From Stenotrophomonas maltophilia (GTDB lineage: Bacteria; Pseudomonadota; Gammaproteobacteria; Xanthomonadales; Xanthomonadaceae): a stretch of DNA of 18,791 nt. Position numbers and translations under genes: made by a program. This document shows, in pieces, positions 1 through 6,959 of this stretch. The DNA is taken from assembly GCA_002387845.1 (NCBI GenBank), contig DGLB01000053.1, positions 7,041 to 25,831 on the forward strand, given 5' to 3'. The first letter of the stretch is position 1, and every line of letters begins with the position of its first letter. The notes under the pieces are model-generated. The model saw only the letters and a list, made by a program, of their open reading frames with translations, was not told where the DNA came from and did no database searches.

Positions 1-227
1 CCGCCCATGGTCGGCGTGCCGGCCTTGGAGAAGTGGGTCTGCGGGCCGTCCTTGCGGATCGGCTGGCCGCCCTTGAACTGGGCCAGCTTGCGGATCACCG
101 CCGGGCCCAGCCACAGCGACAGGAACAGCGAGGTAAGCGCGGCGAGGATGCCACGGAACGTCAGGTAGCCGAACAGCCCGAACAGGCTCTCCAACTGCTG
201 CAACCATCGGGCCAGTTCAAGCAACAT
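1..227 (-). CDS. mraY: Phospho-N-acetylmuramoyl-pentapeptide transferase MraY (N-terminal part, cut by window edge)
   Basis: MraY transfers phospho-MurNAc-pentapeptide from UDP to undecaprenyl phosphate in the inner membrane, making lipid I. Only the first 75 or so residues lie in the window. They read MLLELARWLQQLESLFGLFG at the start, then a hydrophobic segment (about residues 20-46) and a cytoplasmic loop containing GGQPIRKDGPQTHFSKAGTP, a well-conserved MraY signature near the first loop. The ATG at 225-227 lies 11 bases inside the end of murF, so translation is probably coupled. It is the seventh gene of the dcw cluster present here, in the same order as in E. coli. Identification is secure; the remaining roughly four fifths of the protein lie beyond position 1. 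Confidence 0.95.
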   Translation of the reverse strand, partial: MLLELARWLQQLESLFGLFGYLTFRGILAALTSLFLSLWLGPAVIRKLAQFKGGQPIRKDGPQTHFSKAGTPTMG

Positions 228-1611
228 GGGGGCTTTCCTCTCCTCGCGCCAGCAGCGCTTTTACGATCTTGTCCATCGCGCTGCCGCGCGAACCTTTCAC
301 CAGGCAGCGCACGCCGGCGTGCAGTTCCCCGGCCAGTGCAGCGGCCAGGGCGTCATGGGTGGAAAAATGCCGACCGCCTTCGCCGAAAGCGGTGGATGCT
401 GCTTCACTGAGCGGGCCCAGCGTGTACAGACGCTTGAGTCCGGCGGCGCGGGCGCGCTGCCCGGCCTGGGCGTGCAGTGCCGGGCCGTCCGGGCCCAGCT
501 CACGCATGTCGCCCAGCACCAGCCAGCCTTCATCCTTGCCGGCGGCCAGCGCATCAATCGCGGCGGCCAGCGAGCCCGGGTTGGCGTTGTAGCTGTCATC
601 GATCAGCACCGCGCCGCCGGGCAGCGTGTGCGCGATCTGGCGACCCGGTACCGGCTCTGCCTTGCCCAGGCCGGTGGCGACCTGGGCCAGCGTGATGTCT
701 GCAGCCAGCGCGAGGCTGGCAGCGGCCAGTGCGTTGCTGATGTTGTGCCGACCCGGCAGCGCCAGCGCGATGTCCGCCGTGCCCACCGGGGTGTGCAGGG
801 TGAACTGGCTGCCGCTTGCGGTCATGCGGATGTTGCGTGCGGTGATGTCGGCGCTGTGGTCCAGGCCGTAGCGCAGCAGGCGGCTGCGCGGCGGCTGGCC
901 GACGATGTGCTGCTCGAACCACGCCGCGTAGGCGTCGTCGGCGTTGATCACCGCCACGCCGTCGGCCGGCAGGGCCGCGTAGATCGCGCCCTTGGTGGTG
1001 GCCACGCCGAGCAGACTGCCCATGCGCTCCAGGTGGGCCGGGGCGATGTTGTTGACCAGCGCGTACTGCGGGCGGGCGATGTCGGTGAGATAGGCGATGT
1101 CGCCCGGCTTGCCGGCACCCATTTCATAGATGGCAAAGTCGGCATCTTCCGGCGCGTCCAGCACCGCCAGCGGCAGGCCGATCTCGTTGTTGCGGTTGCC
1201 CGGGTTGGCGTAGACCACCTTGTTGTCGTCACCCGCCACCTGCTGCAGGATCGCCAGCAGCAGCGTCTTGACGCTGGTCTTGCCGTTGCTGCCGGTGATC
1301 GCGAACACCTGGGTGGCACGGTCGCGCTGCATGCCGGCGGCAATGCGCGCCAGCGCCAGTTCGGTATCAGCCACCACCACCTGCGGCACGGCCACCTCGA
1401 GCAGGCGCTCGACCAGCATGGCACTGGCCCCACGCGCCAGCGCATCGGCGGCGAAGTCGTGGCCGTCGAAGCGTTCGCCACGCAATGCCACGTACAGGCT
1501 GCCCGGAGCCAGGGTGCGGGTGTCGTTGCTGACCGCGTCGATCACGGTGTCGTCACCGTGGATCTCGCCGCCGGCCCAGTGGGCGATCAGGGAAAGTGGG
1601 GTGCGCTTCAT
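217..1611 (-). CDS. murF: UDP-N-acetylmuramoyl-tripeptide--D-alanyl-D-alanine ligase MurF
   Basis: MurF is the cytoplasmic ATP-dependent ligase that adds D-Ala-D-Ala to UDP-MurNAc-tripeptide, completing the pentapeptide precursor. The 464-residue protein has normal family length. The N-terminal substrate domain covers roughly residues 1-100. The Mur ligase ATP-binding loop ITGSNGKTSVKTL (GSNGKT at 107-112) opens the central domain, followed by NPGNRNNEIGLPL and EMGAGKPGDI typical of MurF. The C-terminal domain carries DDSYNANPGS, the MurF hallmark. The ATG at 1609-1611 overlaps the murE stop in an ATGA junction, and the stop overlaps the mraY start by 11 bases. No key residue appears missing. 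Its expression should follow the upstream dcw promoter in front of mraZ. Confidence 0.97.
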   Translation of the reverse strand: MKRTPLSLIAHWAGGEIHGDDTVIDAVSNDTRTLAPGSLYVALRGERFDGHDFAADALARGASAMLVERLLEVAVPQVVVADTELALARIAAGMQRDRATQVFAITGSNGKTSVKTLLLAILQQVAGDDNKVVYANPGNRNNEIGLPLAVLDAPEDADFAIYEMGAGKPGDIAYLTDIARPQYALVNNIAPAHLERMGSLLGVATTKGAIYAALPADGVAVINADDAYAAWFEQHIVGQPPRSRLLRYGLDHSADITARNIRMTASGSQFTLHTPVGTADIALALPGRHNISNALAAASLALAADITLAQVATGLGKAEPVPGRQIAHTLPGGAVLIDDSYNANPGSLAAAIDALAAGKDEGWLVLGDMRELGPDGPALHAQAGQRARAAGLKRLYTLGPLSEAASTAFGEGGRHFSTHDALAAALAGELHAGVRCLVKGSRGSAMDKIVKALLARGEESPHVA

Positions 1612-3110
1612 TCGGCCTGCTCCGCGTTCTGCTTCAGCAGGCCTTCTTTCGCGCTCAAGGCAGCAGCCGCGACCAGGGTGTCGTCGAAGTCGTGCTTCAC
1701 GCCGCGCACTTCCTGGTAGGGCTCGTGGCCCTTGCCGGCAATCAGCACGATGTCACCGGCACCGGCCAGCTTCACGGCCAGGCCGATGGCGCGCGCGCGG
1801 TTGCGCTGCACGGTCACGGCGTCGGGCGCGGCGAACCCCGCCAGGATGTCGGCCACGATCACGTCGCCATCCTCGCCACGCGGGTTGTCGTCGGTGACGA
1901 TCACCTGCTGGGCCAAGCGTTCGGCAATGGCCGCCATCTGCGGGCGCTTGCCGGTATCGCGTTCGCCACCACAGCCGAACACGCAGAACAGCCGCCCCTG
2001 CAGGTGCCCGTGCAGGCTTTGCAGCGCCTGCTCCAAGGCGTCCGGCGTGTGCGCGTAGTCAACCACCACGGTGGGCAGGCCGTGTTCACCGCCAAGCCGG
2101 TTCATGCGCCCGGCGATCGGCTGCAGCTGCGACAGCAGCGCGGCGATGTCCGCCGGCGAATGGCCCAATGCATACAGCGCGCCGGCCACACCGAGCAGAT
2201 TGTCCACATTGAAGCGGCCCAGCAGCGGCGACTGCACCGGGTGGCGCGCCCCCTCGACCACCAGGTCGAAGGCGATACCGCGGCCATCCAGAGTGATCGA
2301 GTCCGCACGCAGCGTGGCCTGCTGCGCGCCGCGCGAGCTGAGCCCGATCTGGGCAATGCCCGGATCCACCGTGCGCAGCAGTTCGCTGCCGAAGCTGTCA
2401 TCCAGGTTGACCACCGCCGCCTTGAGGCCGGCGCGGTGGAACAGCTTGGCCTTGGCCGCACCGTACTGCGCCATGTCGCCGTGGTAGTCCAGATGGTCAC
2501 GGGTGAGGTTGGTGAACACCGCCACGTCGTAGTGCACCGCGTCGACACGGCCCTGGTCGAGCGCGTGCGAGCTGACTTCCATGGCAATGGCCTGCGCACC
2601 CTGGTCGCGCAGCTGCGCCAGCACTTCATGCATCTGCAGCACCAGCGGCGTGGTGAAGCCGGTCGGCACCACATGGCCATACAGGCCCACGCCGAGCGTG
2701 CCGATGCTGCCGCTACGGGTGCCAAGCAGATGCCAGGCCTGGGCCAGCAGCTGCACGGTGGAGGTTTTGCCGTTGGTGCCGGTAACGCCGACCATGGTCA
2801 TGGCGCGCGAAGGCTGGCCGTGGAACTGGTCGGCCATGGCACCCATGCGCGCGCGCAGGCCGGGCACGGCAATGGCGTCGGCCGGAGCCGGCAGCTCGGC
2901 CGGCGCCGGCGGATCAAACAGAATGGCAGCCGCGCCGGCGGCCTTGGCCTGCGCGACAAAGCCCAGCCCATGCGCGCCAAAGCCAGCAATGGCCACGAAG
3001 GCATTGCCCGGGCGCACGGCACGGCTGTCCAGCACCAGGCCGGTGATGGCGGGGTCGTGGCTGAGCGCCACGTCGGGAATCAACTGCGAAAGCAACATCG
3101 TCTGGCTCAT
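1608..3110 (-). CDS. murE: UDP-N-acetylmuramoyl-tripeptide synthetase MurE (meso-diaminopimelate-adding)
   Basis: MurE adds the third amino acid of the peptidoglycan stem peptide in the cytoplasm. The 500-residue protein shows GVTGTNGKTSTVQL (ATP loop GTNGKT at 111-116), MEVSSHALDQGRVD at about 177-190, NLTRDHLDYHG at about 201-211, and DYAHTPDALE opening the C-terminal domain near 351. The DNPR motif at 408-411 is the established signature for meso-diaminopimelate as substrate; L-lysine enzymes differ there. This fits a Gram-negative wall. The ATG at 3108-3110 overlaps the ftsI stop as ATGA, and the murE stop overlaps the murF start in the same way. A second Met at residue 5 could be an alternative start, but the overlap geometry favours the first. 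Confidence 0.97.
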   Translation of the reverse strand: MSQTMLLSQLIPDVALSHDPAITGLVLDSRAVRPGNAFVAIAGFGAHGLGFVAQAKAAGAAAILFDPPAPAELPAPADAIAVPGLRARMGAMADQFHGQPSRAMTMVGVTGTNGKTSTVQLLAQAWHLLGTRSGSIGTLGVGLYGHVVPTGFTTPLVLQMHEVLAQLRDQGAQAIAMEVSSHALDQGRVDAVHYDVAVFTNLTRDHLDYHGDMAQYGAAKAKLFHRAGLKAAVVNLDDSFGSELLRTVDPGIAQIGLSSRGAQQATLRADSITLDGRGIAFDLVVEGARHPVQSPLLGRFNVDNLLGVAGALYALGHSPADIAALLSQLQPIAGRMNRLGGEHGLPTVVVDYAHTPDALEQALQSLHGHLQGRLFCVFGCGGERDTGKRPQMAAIAERLAQQVIVTDDNPRGEDGDVIVADILAGFAAPDAVTVQRNRARAIGLAVKLAGAGDIVLIAGKGHEPYQEVRGVKHDFDDTLVAAAALSAKEGLLKQNAEQAE

Positions 3111-4951
3111 TGCGTGCCTCCCTGCGCGGGCGGCAACGTGGCATGCGCGCTGGGCAGCGCGGCATCGAATTCAGCGGCAGCGTCCGGGGCGATGACCGCT
3201 TCCGGCGGCGGGGTCGGCAGCGACGACGCGGCATGCCCCATCTTTCCGGACTGCTGCGCGACCAGCCAGGCGTCGATATCGTCCGGCGGCACGTCCATCA
3301 GGCGCAGTGCGCCTTCCATGACGTTGTGGAACACCGGCGCGGACACCAGGCCGCCGTAGTACTTGCCCGCCTGCGGGTCGTTGATGACGATCACCGTGGC
3401 AAAGCGCGGGTTGGTCGCCGGCACCACGCCGGCAAACAAGGCGTTGTAGTGGCCGGCCTGGTAGCCGCCCGGGCCCGCCTTGCGCGCGGTGCCGGTCTTG
3501 CCGGCCACGTGGTATCCGAGCACGGCAGCGCCTTTGGCACCGCCCTGGGTGACCACGGTTTCCATCATCGCCACCACTTCCTTGGCGACCTTCTCATCAA
3601 TGATCTGCTTGCCTTCGTTGTGCTGGCCCTTGACGAAGGTCGGCGCGATCAGCCGGCCGCCATTGCCCAGCGCGGAGTACGCGGTGGCGATCTGCAGCGG
3701 CGTGACGTTCAGGCCATAGCCGTAGGACATGGTGGTCTTGGACGGACCACTCCAGCGCGCGGGCGGCGGCAGCACGCCGGCCGATTCGCCGGGGAAGCCG
3801 CTGTGCGGCGACGAACCGTAGCCGAAGCTGTGCACCGAGTCGTAGAACACCTGGTCGGGCATCTTCGCGGCGATCTTGGCCGCGCCGATGTTCGAGCTGC
3901 GGGTGATCACCCCGGTGACGTTGAGTACACCGTTGTTACGCGGCACATCCTTGATGGTGTAACGCCCCAGGGCCATGTAGCCCGGGTTGGTGTCGATGAT
4001 GGTGTCCTTGGTGACCGCGCCGGTCTGCAGCGCCGAGGCGATGGTCAGCGGCTTCATGGTCGAACCGGGCTCGACCAGGTCGGTCACGGCGCGGTTGCGG
4101 CGCGTATCCGGCGCGGTACCACCCACCGAATTGGGGTTGTAGGTGGGCAGGTTGACCATGGCCAGGATTTCGCCGGTGGCCACGTCCATGATCACCATCG
4201 AACCGCCGGCCGCCTTGTTGGCGATCAGCGCGCTGCGCAGCTCCTTGAAGGCCAGGAACTGGATGCGGCGGTCGATGCTGAGGGTGAGGTCCTTGCCCGG
4301 CTCGGCCGCGCGCAGCAGGTCGCTCTCGACCGTTTCGCCCTTGCGGTTGCGGATCACCCGCTTGGCACCGGGCTTGCCGCGCAGCCATTCGTCGAAGGCC
4401 AGTTCCAGCCCTTCCTGGCCGCGATCGTCGATGTTGGTGAAGCCGAGCACGTGCGCCATCGCCTCACCCTGCGGGTAGAAGCGACGGAACTCGCGCTGCG
4501 AGGCCACGCCCGGAATCTTCAGGGCGACCACTTTCTCGGCATCGTCGGGGTTGATCCGGCGACGCAGGAACATGAATTCCTTGTCCGACTTCTGCGACAG
4601 CTTTGAGCTCAGCTCGTCCAGCGGCATGCCCAGCGCGGTGGCCAGCTCGGGAATGCGGTCGGGCGCGCGCAGCAGTTCCTGCGGGTTGACCCAGATCGAG
4701 GCGACCGGCGTGGACACGGCCACCGGCTCGCCGTTGCGGTCGGTGATCATGCCGCGCGAGGTGTTGATCGGCAGTTCGCGCAGGTAGCGGGCTTCACCCT
4801 GGCGCTGGTAGAAATCGCTGTTGATGATCTGCACGTAGGCGGCACGGCCGACCAGCGACACCGAGCACAGCCCCAGCGCCAGTCCCACCCACTGCAGGCG
4901 GCGGCGCAGGTTGAAGCTGTTGCGTGCGCGGTTGCGACCGGAGCCGTTCAT
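3107..4951 (-). CDS. ftsI: Septal peptidoglycan transpeptidase FtsI (PBP3)
   Basis: FtsI is the class B penicillin-binding protein that cross-links peptidoglycan at the division septum, working with FtsW and activated through FtsQLB and FtsN. The 614-residue protein has a basic cytoplasmic tail, one membrane anchor (about residues 19-42) and a dimerisation/pedestal region beginning with RELPINTSRGMITDRNG (about 58-74). The transpeptidase domain has the three penicillin-binding motifs: S297-T-M-K300 (active serine 297), S352-S-N354 and K485-T-G-T488. Beyond the catalytic domain is an Ala/Pro-rich tail (about 568-614) that makes it somewhat longer than the 588-residue E. coli protein. It overlaps ftsL upstream and murE downstream by ATGA. 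It would be a beta-lactam target. Confidence 0.97.
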   Translation of the reverse strand: MNGSGRNRARNSFNLRRRLQWVGLALGLCSVSLVGRAAYVQIINSDFYQRQGEARYLRELPINTSRGMITDRNGEPVAVSTPVASIWVNPQELLRAPDRIPELATALGMPLDELSSKLSQKSDKEFMFLRRRINPDDAEKVVALKIPGVASQREFRRFYPQGEAMAHVLGFTNIDDRGQEGLELAFDEWLRGKPGAKRVIRNRKGETVESDLLRAAEPGKDLTLSIDRRIQFLAFKELRSALIANKAAGGSMVIMDVATGEILAMVNLPTYNPNSVGGTAPDTRRNRAVTDLVEPGSTMKPLTIASALQTGAVTKDTIIDTNPGYMALGRYTIKDVPRNNGVLNVTGVITRSSNIGAAKIAAKMPDQVFYDSVHSFGYGSSPHSGFPGESAGVLPPPARWSGPSKTTMSYGYGLNVTPLQIATAYSALGNGGRLIAPTFVKGQHNEGKQIIDEKVAKEVVAMMETVVTQGGAKGAAVLGYHVAGKTGTARKAGPGGYQAGHYNALFAGVVPATNPRFATVIVINDPQAGKYYGGLVSAPVFHNVMEGALRLMDVPPDDIDAWLVAQQSGKMGHAASSLPTPPPEAVIAPDAAAEFDAALPSAHATLPPAQGGTQ

Positions 4952-5211
4952 GGGCGCACCACCACGACGTCATTGGCTTCCGGGAACTTCATGCCCAGGC
5001 GCTCACGTGCCACCCGGTCAACGCGGGTGGCTTCGGCCAAGGTGGCCTGCTCCAGCTGCAGGCGGCCGAATTCGATGTTCAGCTCGTCGCGGGCGCGCTC
5101 GGCGCGCGACAGTTCGACGAAGGTCTGCCGGTGACGGTGACGCATGAACACCACACCGATCGCCGAGGCGATGGTGGCGGCCAGCAGGATCACCAGCAGC
5201 AGGCGACTCAT
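4948..5211 (-). CDS. ftsL: Cell division protein FtsL
   Basis: FtsL is a small bitopic inner-membrane protein that forms the FtsQLB complex and passes the activation signal to FtsWI. This gene encodes 87 residues: a very short cytoplasmic start (MSR), a membrane segment LLLVILLAATIASAIGVVF (residues 4-22), then a charged periplasmic helix with regularly spaced hydrophobics (about 30-72) consistent with the coiled coil that pairs with FtsB. The end, RLGMKFPEANDVVVVRP, matches the C-terminal pattern of gammaproteobacterial FtsL. The frame is open upstream through rsmH, so a longer reading is possible, but the ATG at 5209-5211 forms an ATGA overlap with the rsmH stop and gives the usual FtsL size. 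Its own stop overlaps the ftsI start. Confidence 0.93.
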   Translation of the reverse strand: MSRLLLVILLAATIASAIGVVFMRHRHRQTFVELSRAERARDELNIEFGRLQLEQATLAEATRVDRVARERLGMKFPEANDVVVVRP

Positions 5212-6191
5212 GCCGGCTCCCCGCGCTTTTCGGCCACGCGCAGCACGGCGCTGCGCGAGCGCGGATTGACCGCCAGCTCGTCGTCTTCGGCCTTGATGGC
5301 CCCGCCGATCAGATCCAGCGTGGGCACGAACGTCTGCTGCTCGGGCAGGCGGCGGTTGGCCGGCGGTGCCTTGGCATGGCGGTTCATGAACTGCTTGACG
5401 ATGCGGTCTTCCAGCGAGTGGAAGCTGATCACCGCCAGGCGGCCGCCGGGCTTGAGCCGGGCCATCGCCGCATCGAGGCCGGCTTCGAGGTCGGCCAGCT
5501 CGCGGTTGATATGGATGCGGATGGCCTGGAAGCTGCGCGTGGCCGGGTGGATCTTGTCCTTGCCACGCGGCATCACCGAGGCGATCAGGTCGGCCAGCTG
5601 GGCGGTGCGGGTCAGCGGCTGGCTGGCACGCTTGGCCACGATGGCGCGGGCGATGCGGCGGCTCTGGCGCTCTTCGCCGTAGGTCCACAGCACATCGGCG
5701 ATCTCGCGTTCTTCGGCGCTGGCAAGCCATTCAGCGGCGCTCTGGCCACTGTCCGGGTCCATGCGCATGTCCAGCGGACCGTCCTTGCCGAAGCTGAAAC
5801 CGCGCTCGGCCACGTCCAGCTGCGGCGAGGACACGCCCAAATCGAACAGCACCCCGTCCAGCCCCTCGGCGGTGGCCGGCCAGTGCAGCAGGTCGGCAAA
5901 GCTGCCACGGAAGATGGAGACGCGCGGGTCCGGCGCAAAGTCGCGCTCGGCTACCGCAATTGCCTCCGGATCCTTGTCCATGACCAGCAGCGCGCCTCCC
6001 GGACCGAGCTGCTCGAGCACGCCGCGGGCGTGACCGCCACGGCCGAACGTGCCATCGAGATAGCGTCCGTTTTCGATCACCCTCAGGCCATCCAGGACCT
6101 GGGTGTACAGAACCGGCAGGTGACCCGCCGGCGACTGCGACACCGGGTGACCGGCCTGCGCGCCGCCGCGCATCCGGGCACCCCGGCTCAC
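5208..6191 (-). CDS. rsmH: 16S rRNA (cytosine-1402-N4)-methyltransferase RsmH (MraW)
   Basis: RsmH uses S-adenosylmethionine to methylate N4 of C1402 in the 16S rRNA decoding centre, acting with RsmI, whose gene is also in this window. The 327-residue protein shows the family motifs in order: HLPVLYTQVL (24-33), the SAM-binding loop DGTFGRGGHA (46-55), DLGVSSPQLD (117-126), FSFGKDGPLDMRMD (132-145), HPATRSFQAIRIHIN (215-229), ISFHSLEDR (255-263) and NPRSRSAVLR (309-318). The first ATG (6189-6191) overlaps the mraZ stop as ATGA. A second Met at residue 7 is possible. About 20 residues precede the conserved HLPVL block, a little longer than in E. coli, so the exact start is less certain than the identity. 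Confidence 0.96.
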   Translation of the reverse strand: MSRGARMRGGAQAGHPVSQSPAGHLPVLYTQVLDGLRVIENGRYLDGTFGRGGHARGVLEQLGPGGALLVMDKDPEAIAVAERDFAPDPRVSIFRGSFADLLHWPATAEGLDGVLFDLGVSSPQLDVAERGFSFGKDGPLDMRMDPDSGQSAAEWLASAEEREIADVLWTYGEERQSRRIARAIVAKRASQPLTRTAQLADLIASVMPRGKDKIHPATRSFQAIRIHINRELADLEAGLDAAMARLKPGGRLAVISFHSLEDRIVKQFMNRHAKAPPANRRLPEQQTFVPTLDLIGGAIKAEDDELAVNPRSRSAVLRVAEKRGEPA

Positions 6192-6634
6192 AACTTCAGG
6201 TCGAGCAACCCATCACCCAGATCCTCGTCAGACAACGTCTGCTGGATCAGCGCGCGATGAGCCTGCTCGCTCCACAATTCGAACTTGTCGCCCATGCCGA
6301 GCAACACCGCCTTCTTTTCAATGCCAACGGCACCACGGTGGCTGGCCGGAATACTGATGCGGCCGTTGCCATCCAGCTCCAGATGCGCGGCCGAACCGAC
6401 CAGCTTCTGTTGCAGAAGGCGCACGACGCGCTGCGTGTTGGGCTTGGACATGACGTCGTCGCGGACCCGCTCCCACTCCGCCTCGGCGTACAGCCACAGG
6501 CAGCCGGACTCGAACGGGTTGTAGGTAAGGACCAGCCGGTTGTTGCTCACGCGCGCGACCAGGTCGCGATGCGCGGTCGGAACCGCCATGCGCCCTTTGT
6601 CGTCAACTGTGATGGCCGTCTCGCCCTGAAACAC
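6188..6634 (-). CDS. mraZ: Transcriptional regulator / cell-division protein MraZ
   Basis: MraZ is a DNA-binding protein with two AbrB-like swapped-hairpin repeats that represses its own dcw operon by binding direct TGGG-type repeats. I place the start at a GTG (6632-6634), giving 148 residues beginning FQGETAITVDDKGRMAVPT, which lines up with the E. coli start FRGATLVNLDSKGRLSVPT. A purine-rich ribosome-binding site (GGAAAGG) lies about 10 bases upstream. The frame is open further upstream as far as 6790 with an ATG there, but that extension would run through the promoter and operators and does not resemble the family. The two repeats carry DDKGRMAVP (11-19) and DGNGRISIP (88-96). Its stop overlaps rsmH by ATGA, making it the first gene of the operon. 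Confidence 0.95.
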   Translation of the reverse strand: MFQGETAITVDDKGRMAVPTAHRDLVARVSNNRLVLTYNPFESGCLWLYAEAEWERVRDDVMSKPNTQRVVRLLQQKLVGSAAHLELDGNGRISIPASHRGAVGIEKKAVLLGMGDKFELWSEQAHRALIQQTLSDEDLGDGLLDLKL

Positions 6635-6670
6635 GACGCCTGCACCTTTCCTTCGCCCGGTGAAACATTG

Positions 6671-6715
6671 AACCACGAAAAACCACAAAAAACCCGGTTT
6701 TCCCTCTGTTGCCCA
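6671..6715 (-). promoter_or_regulatory. Candidate MraZ-box array (10-bp-period operator)
   Basis: On the minus strand, box-like tetranucleotides start at 6715 (TGGG), 6705 (AGGG), 6695 (GGGT), 6685 (TGGT) and 6675 (TGGT), exactly 10 bases apart. That equals a 4-5 base box plus 5-6 bases of spacer, one helical turn. This is the arrangement described for MraZ operators in E. coli (TGGGN repeats separated by 5 bases). The array starts inside the -10 element of the mraZ promoter, so bound MraZ should block transcription. The first two boxes are closest to the known consensus and the others are degenerate. Assignment is by pattern and position only. Confidence 0.65.
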
Positions 6716-6742
6716 CCTTAGCAGTGCCGTTCGGGTTGTCAA
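6715..6742 (-). promoter_or_regulatory. Candidate sigma-70 promoter of the dcw operon (mraZ promoter)
   Basis: Reading the minus strand, a perfect TTGACA (-35, 6742-6737) is followed after 16 bases by TAAGGT (-10, 6720-6715). TGC directly precedes the -10, forming an extended -10 element. The distance to the mraZ GTG is about 80 bases, leaving a leader that contains the MraZ-box array. It is the best promoter match I see in the window. Confidence 0.65.
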
Positions 6743-6812
6743 CATCTTTGCGAGCGGCAAATCGCCTTGGACATCAAGGGCTTGCAGCAATGTTTAGAGA
6801 CTTGTTCAAGGC

Positions 6813-6821
6813 TTATCCACA
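6813..6821 (+). promoter_or_regulatory. Perfect-consensus DnaA box
   Basis: TTATCCACA at 6813-6821 matches the high-affinity 9-mer DnaA box (R1/R4 type of oriC) with no mismatch. It is the only such 9-mer I noticed in the window. It lies 71 bases upstream of the -35 element of the dcw promoter, between divergent genes. A single box does not indicate an origin; a regulatory role of DnaA on the dcw operon is an inference. Confidence 0.5.
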
Positions 6822-6834
6822 AGTTGCTGTTTCG

Positions 6835-6849
6835 TCTCAAATTTTGAGA
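6835..6849. repeat. Perfect 15-bp inverted repeat, operator-like
   Basis: TCTCAAA-T-TTTGAGA is a perfect dyad with 7-base arms around one central base. It sits in AT-rich DNA, unusual for this window, between mraZ and the NRDE gene. It resembles a binding site for a dimeric regulator. An adjacent weaker dyad, TGAAC-AGAA-GTTCA, follows at 6851-6864. No protein can be assigned from sequence alone. Confidence 0.45.
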
Positions 6850-6959
6850 TTGAACAGAAGTTCAGTCCTGTGCAGGTGCTGTGAAACCTGGGCTCGCATT
6901 CATCGGTCGCGGTGTCGCGCCCCGCGCGCGGTTGCGCAAAACCGGCCACAATTCCGGCC

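Noticed and set aside
226..4606. Long plus-strand open frames opposite murF, murE and ftsI (up to 587 codons)
   Set aside because: They are antisense shadows of high-GC codon usage: rich in Arg/Ala/His/Gln, without any family motif, while the minus strand encodes complete known proteins.
6635..6790. N-terminal extension of MraZ to an ATG at 6790
   Set aside because: It would translate through the promoter and MraZ boxes and has no similarity to the family; the GTG at 6634 aligns with known MraZ starts and has a ribosome-binding site.
6813..6821. Replication origin at the DnaA box
   Set aside because: Only one box, no cluster, no dnaA/dnaN/gidA neighbours and no AT-rich unwinding element.
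6851..6864. GAAC-N4-GTTC as an SOS (LexA) box
   Set aside because: That motif belongs to Gram-positive LexA; Xanthomonadaceae LexA sites are of a different type as I recall, and no SOS gene is adjacent. Kept only as an unassigned dyad.
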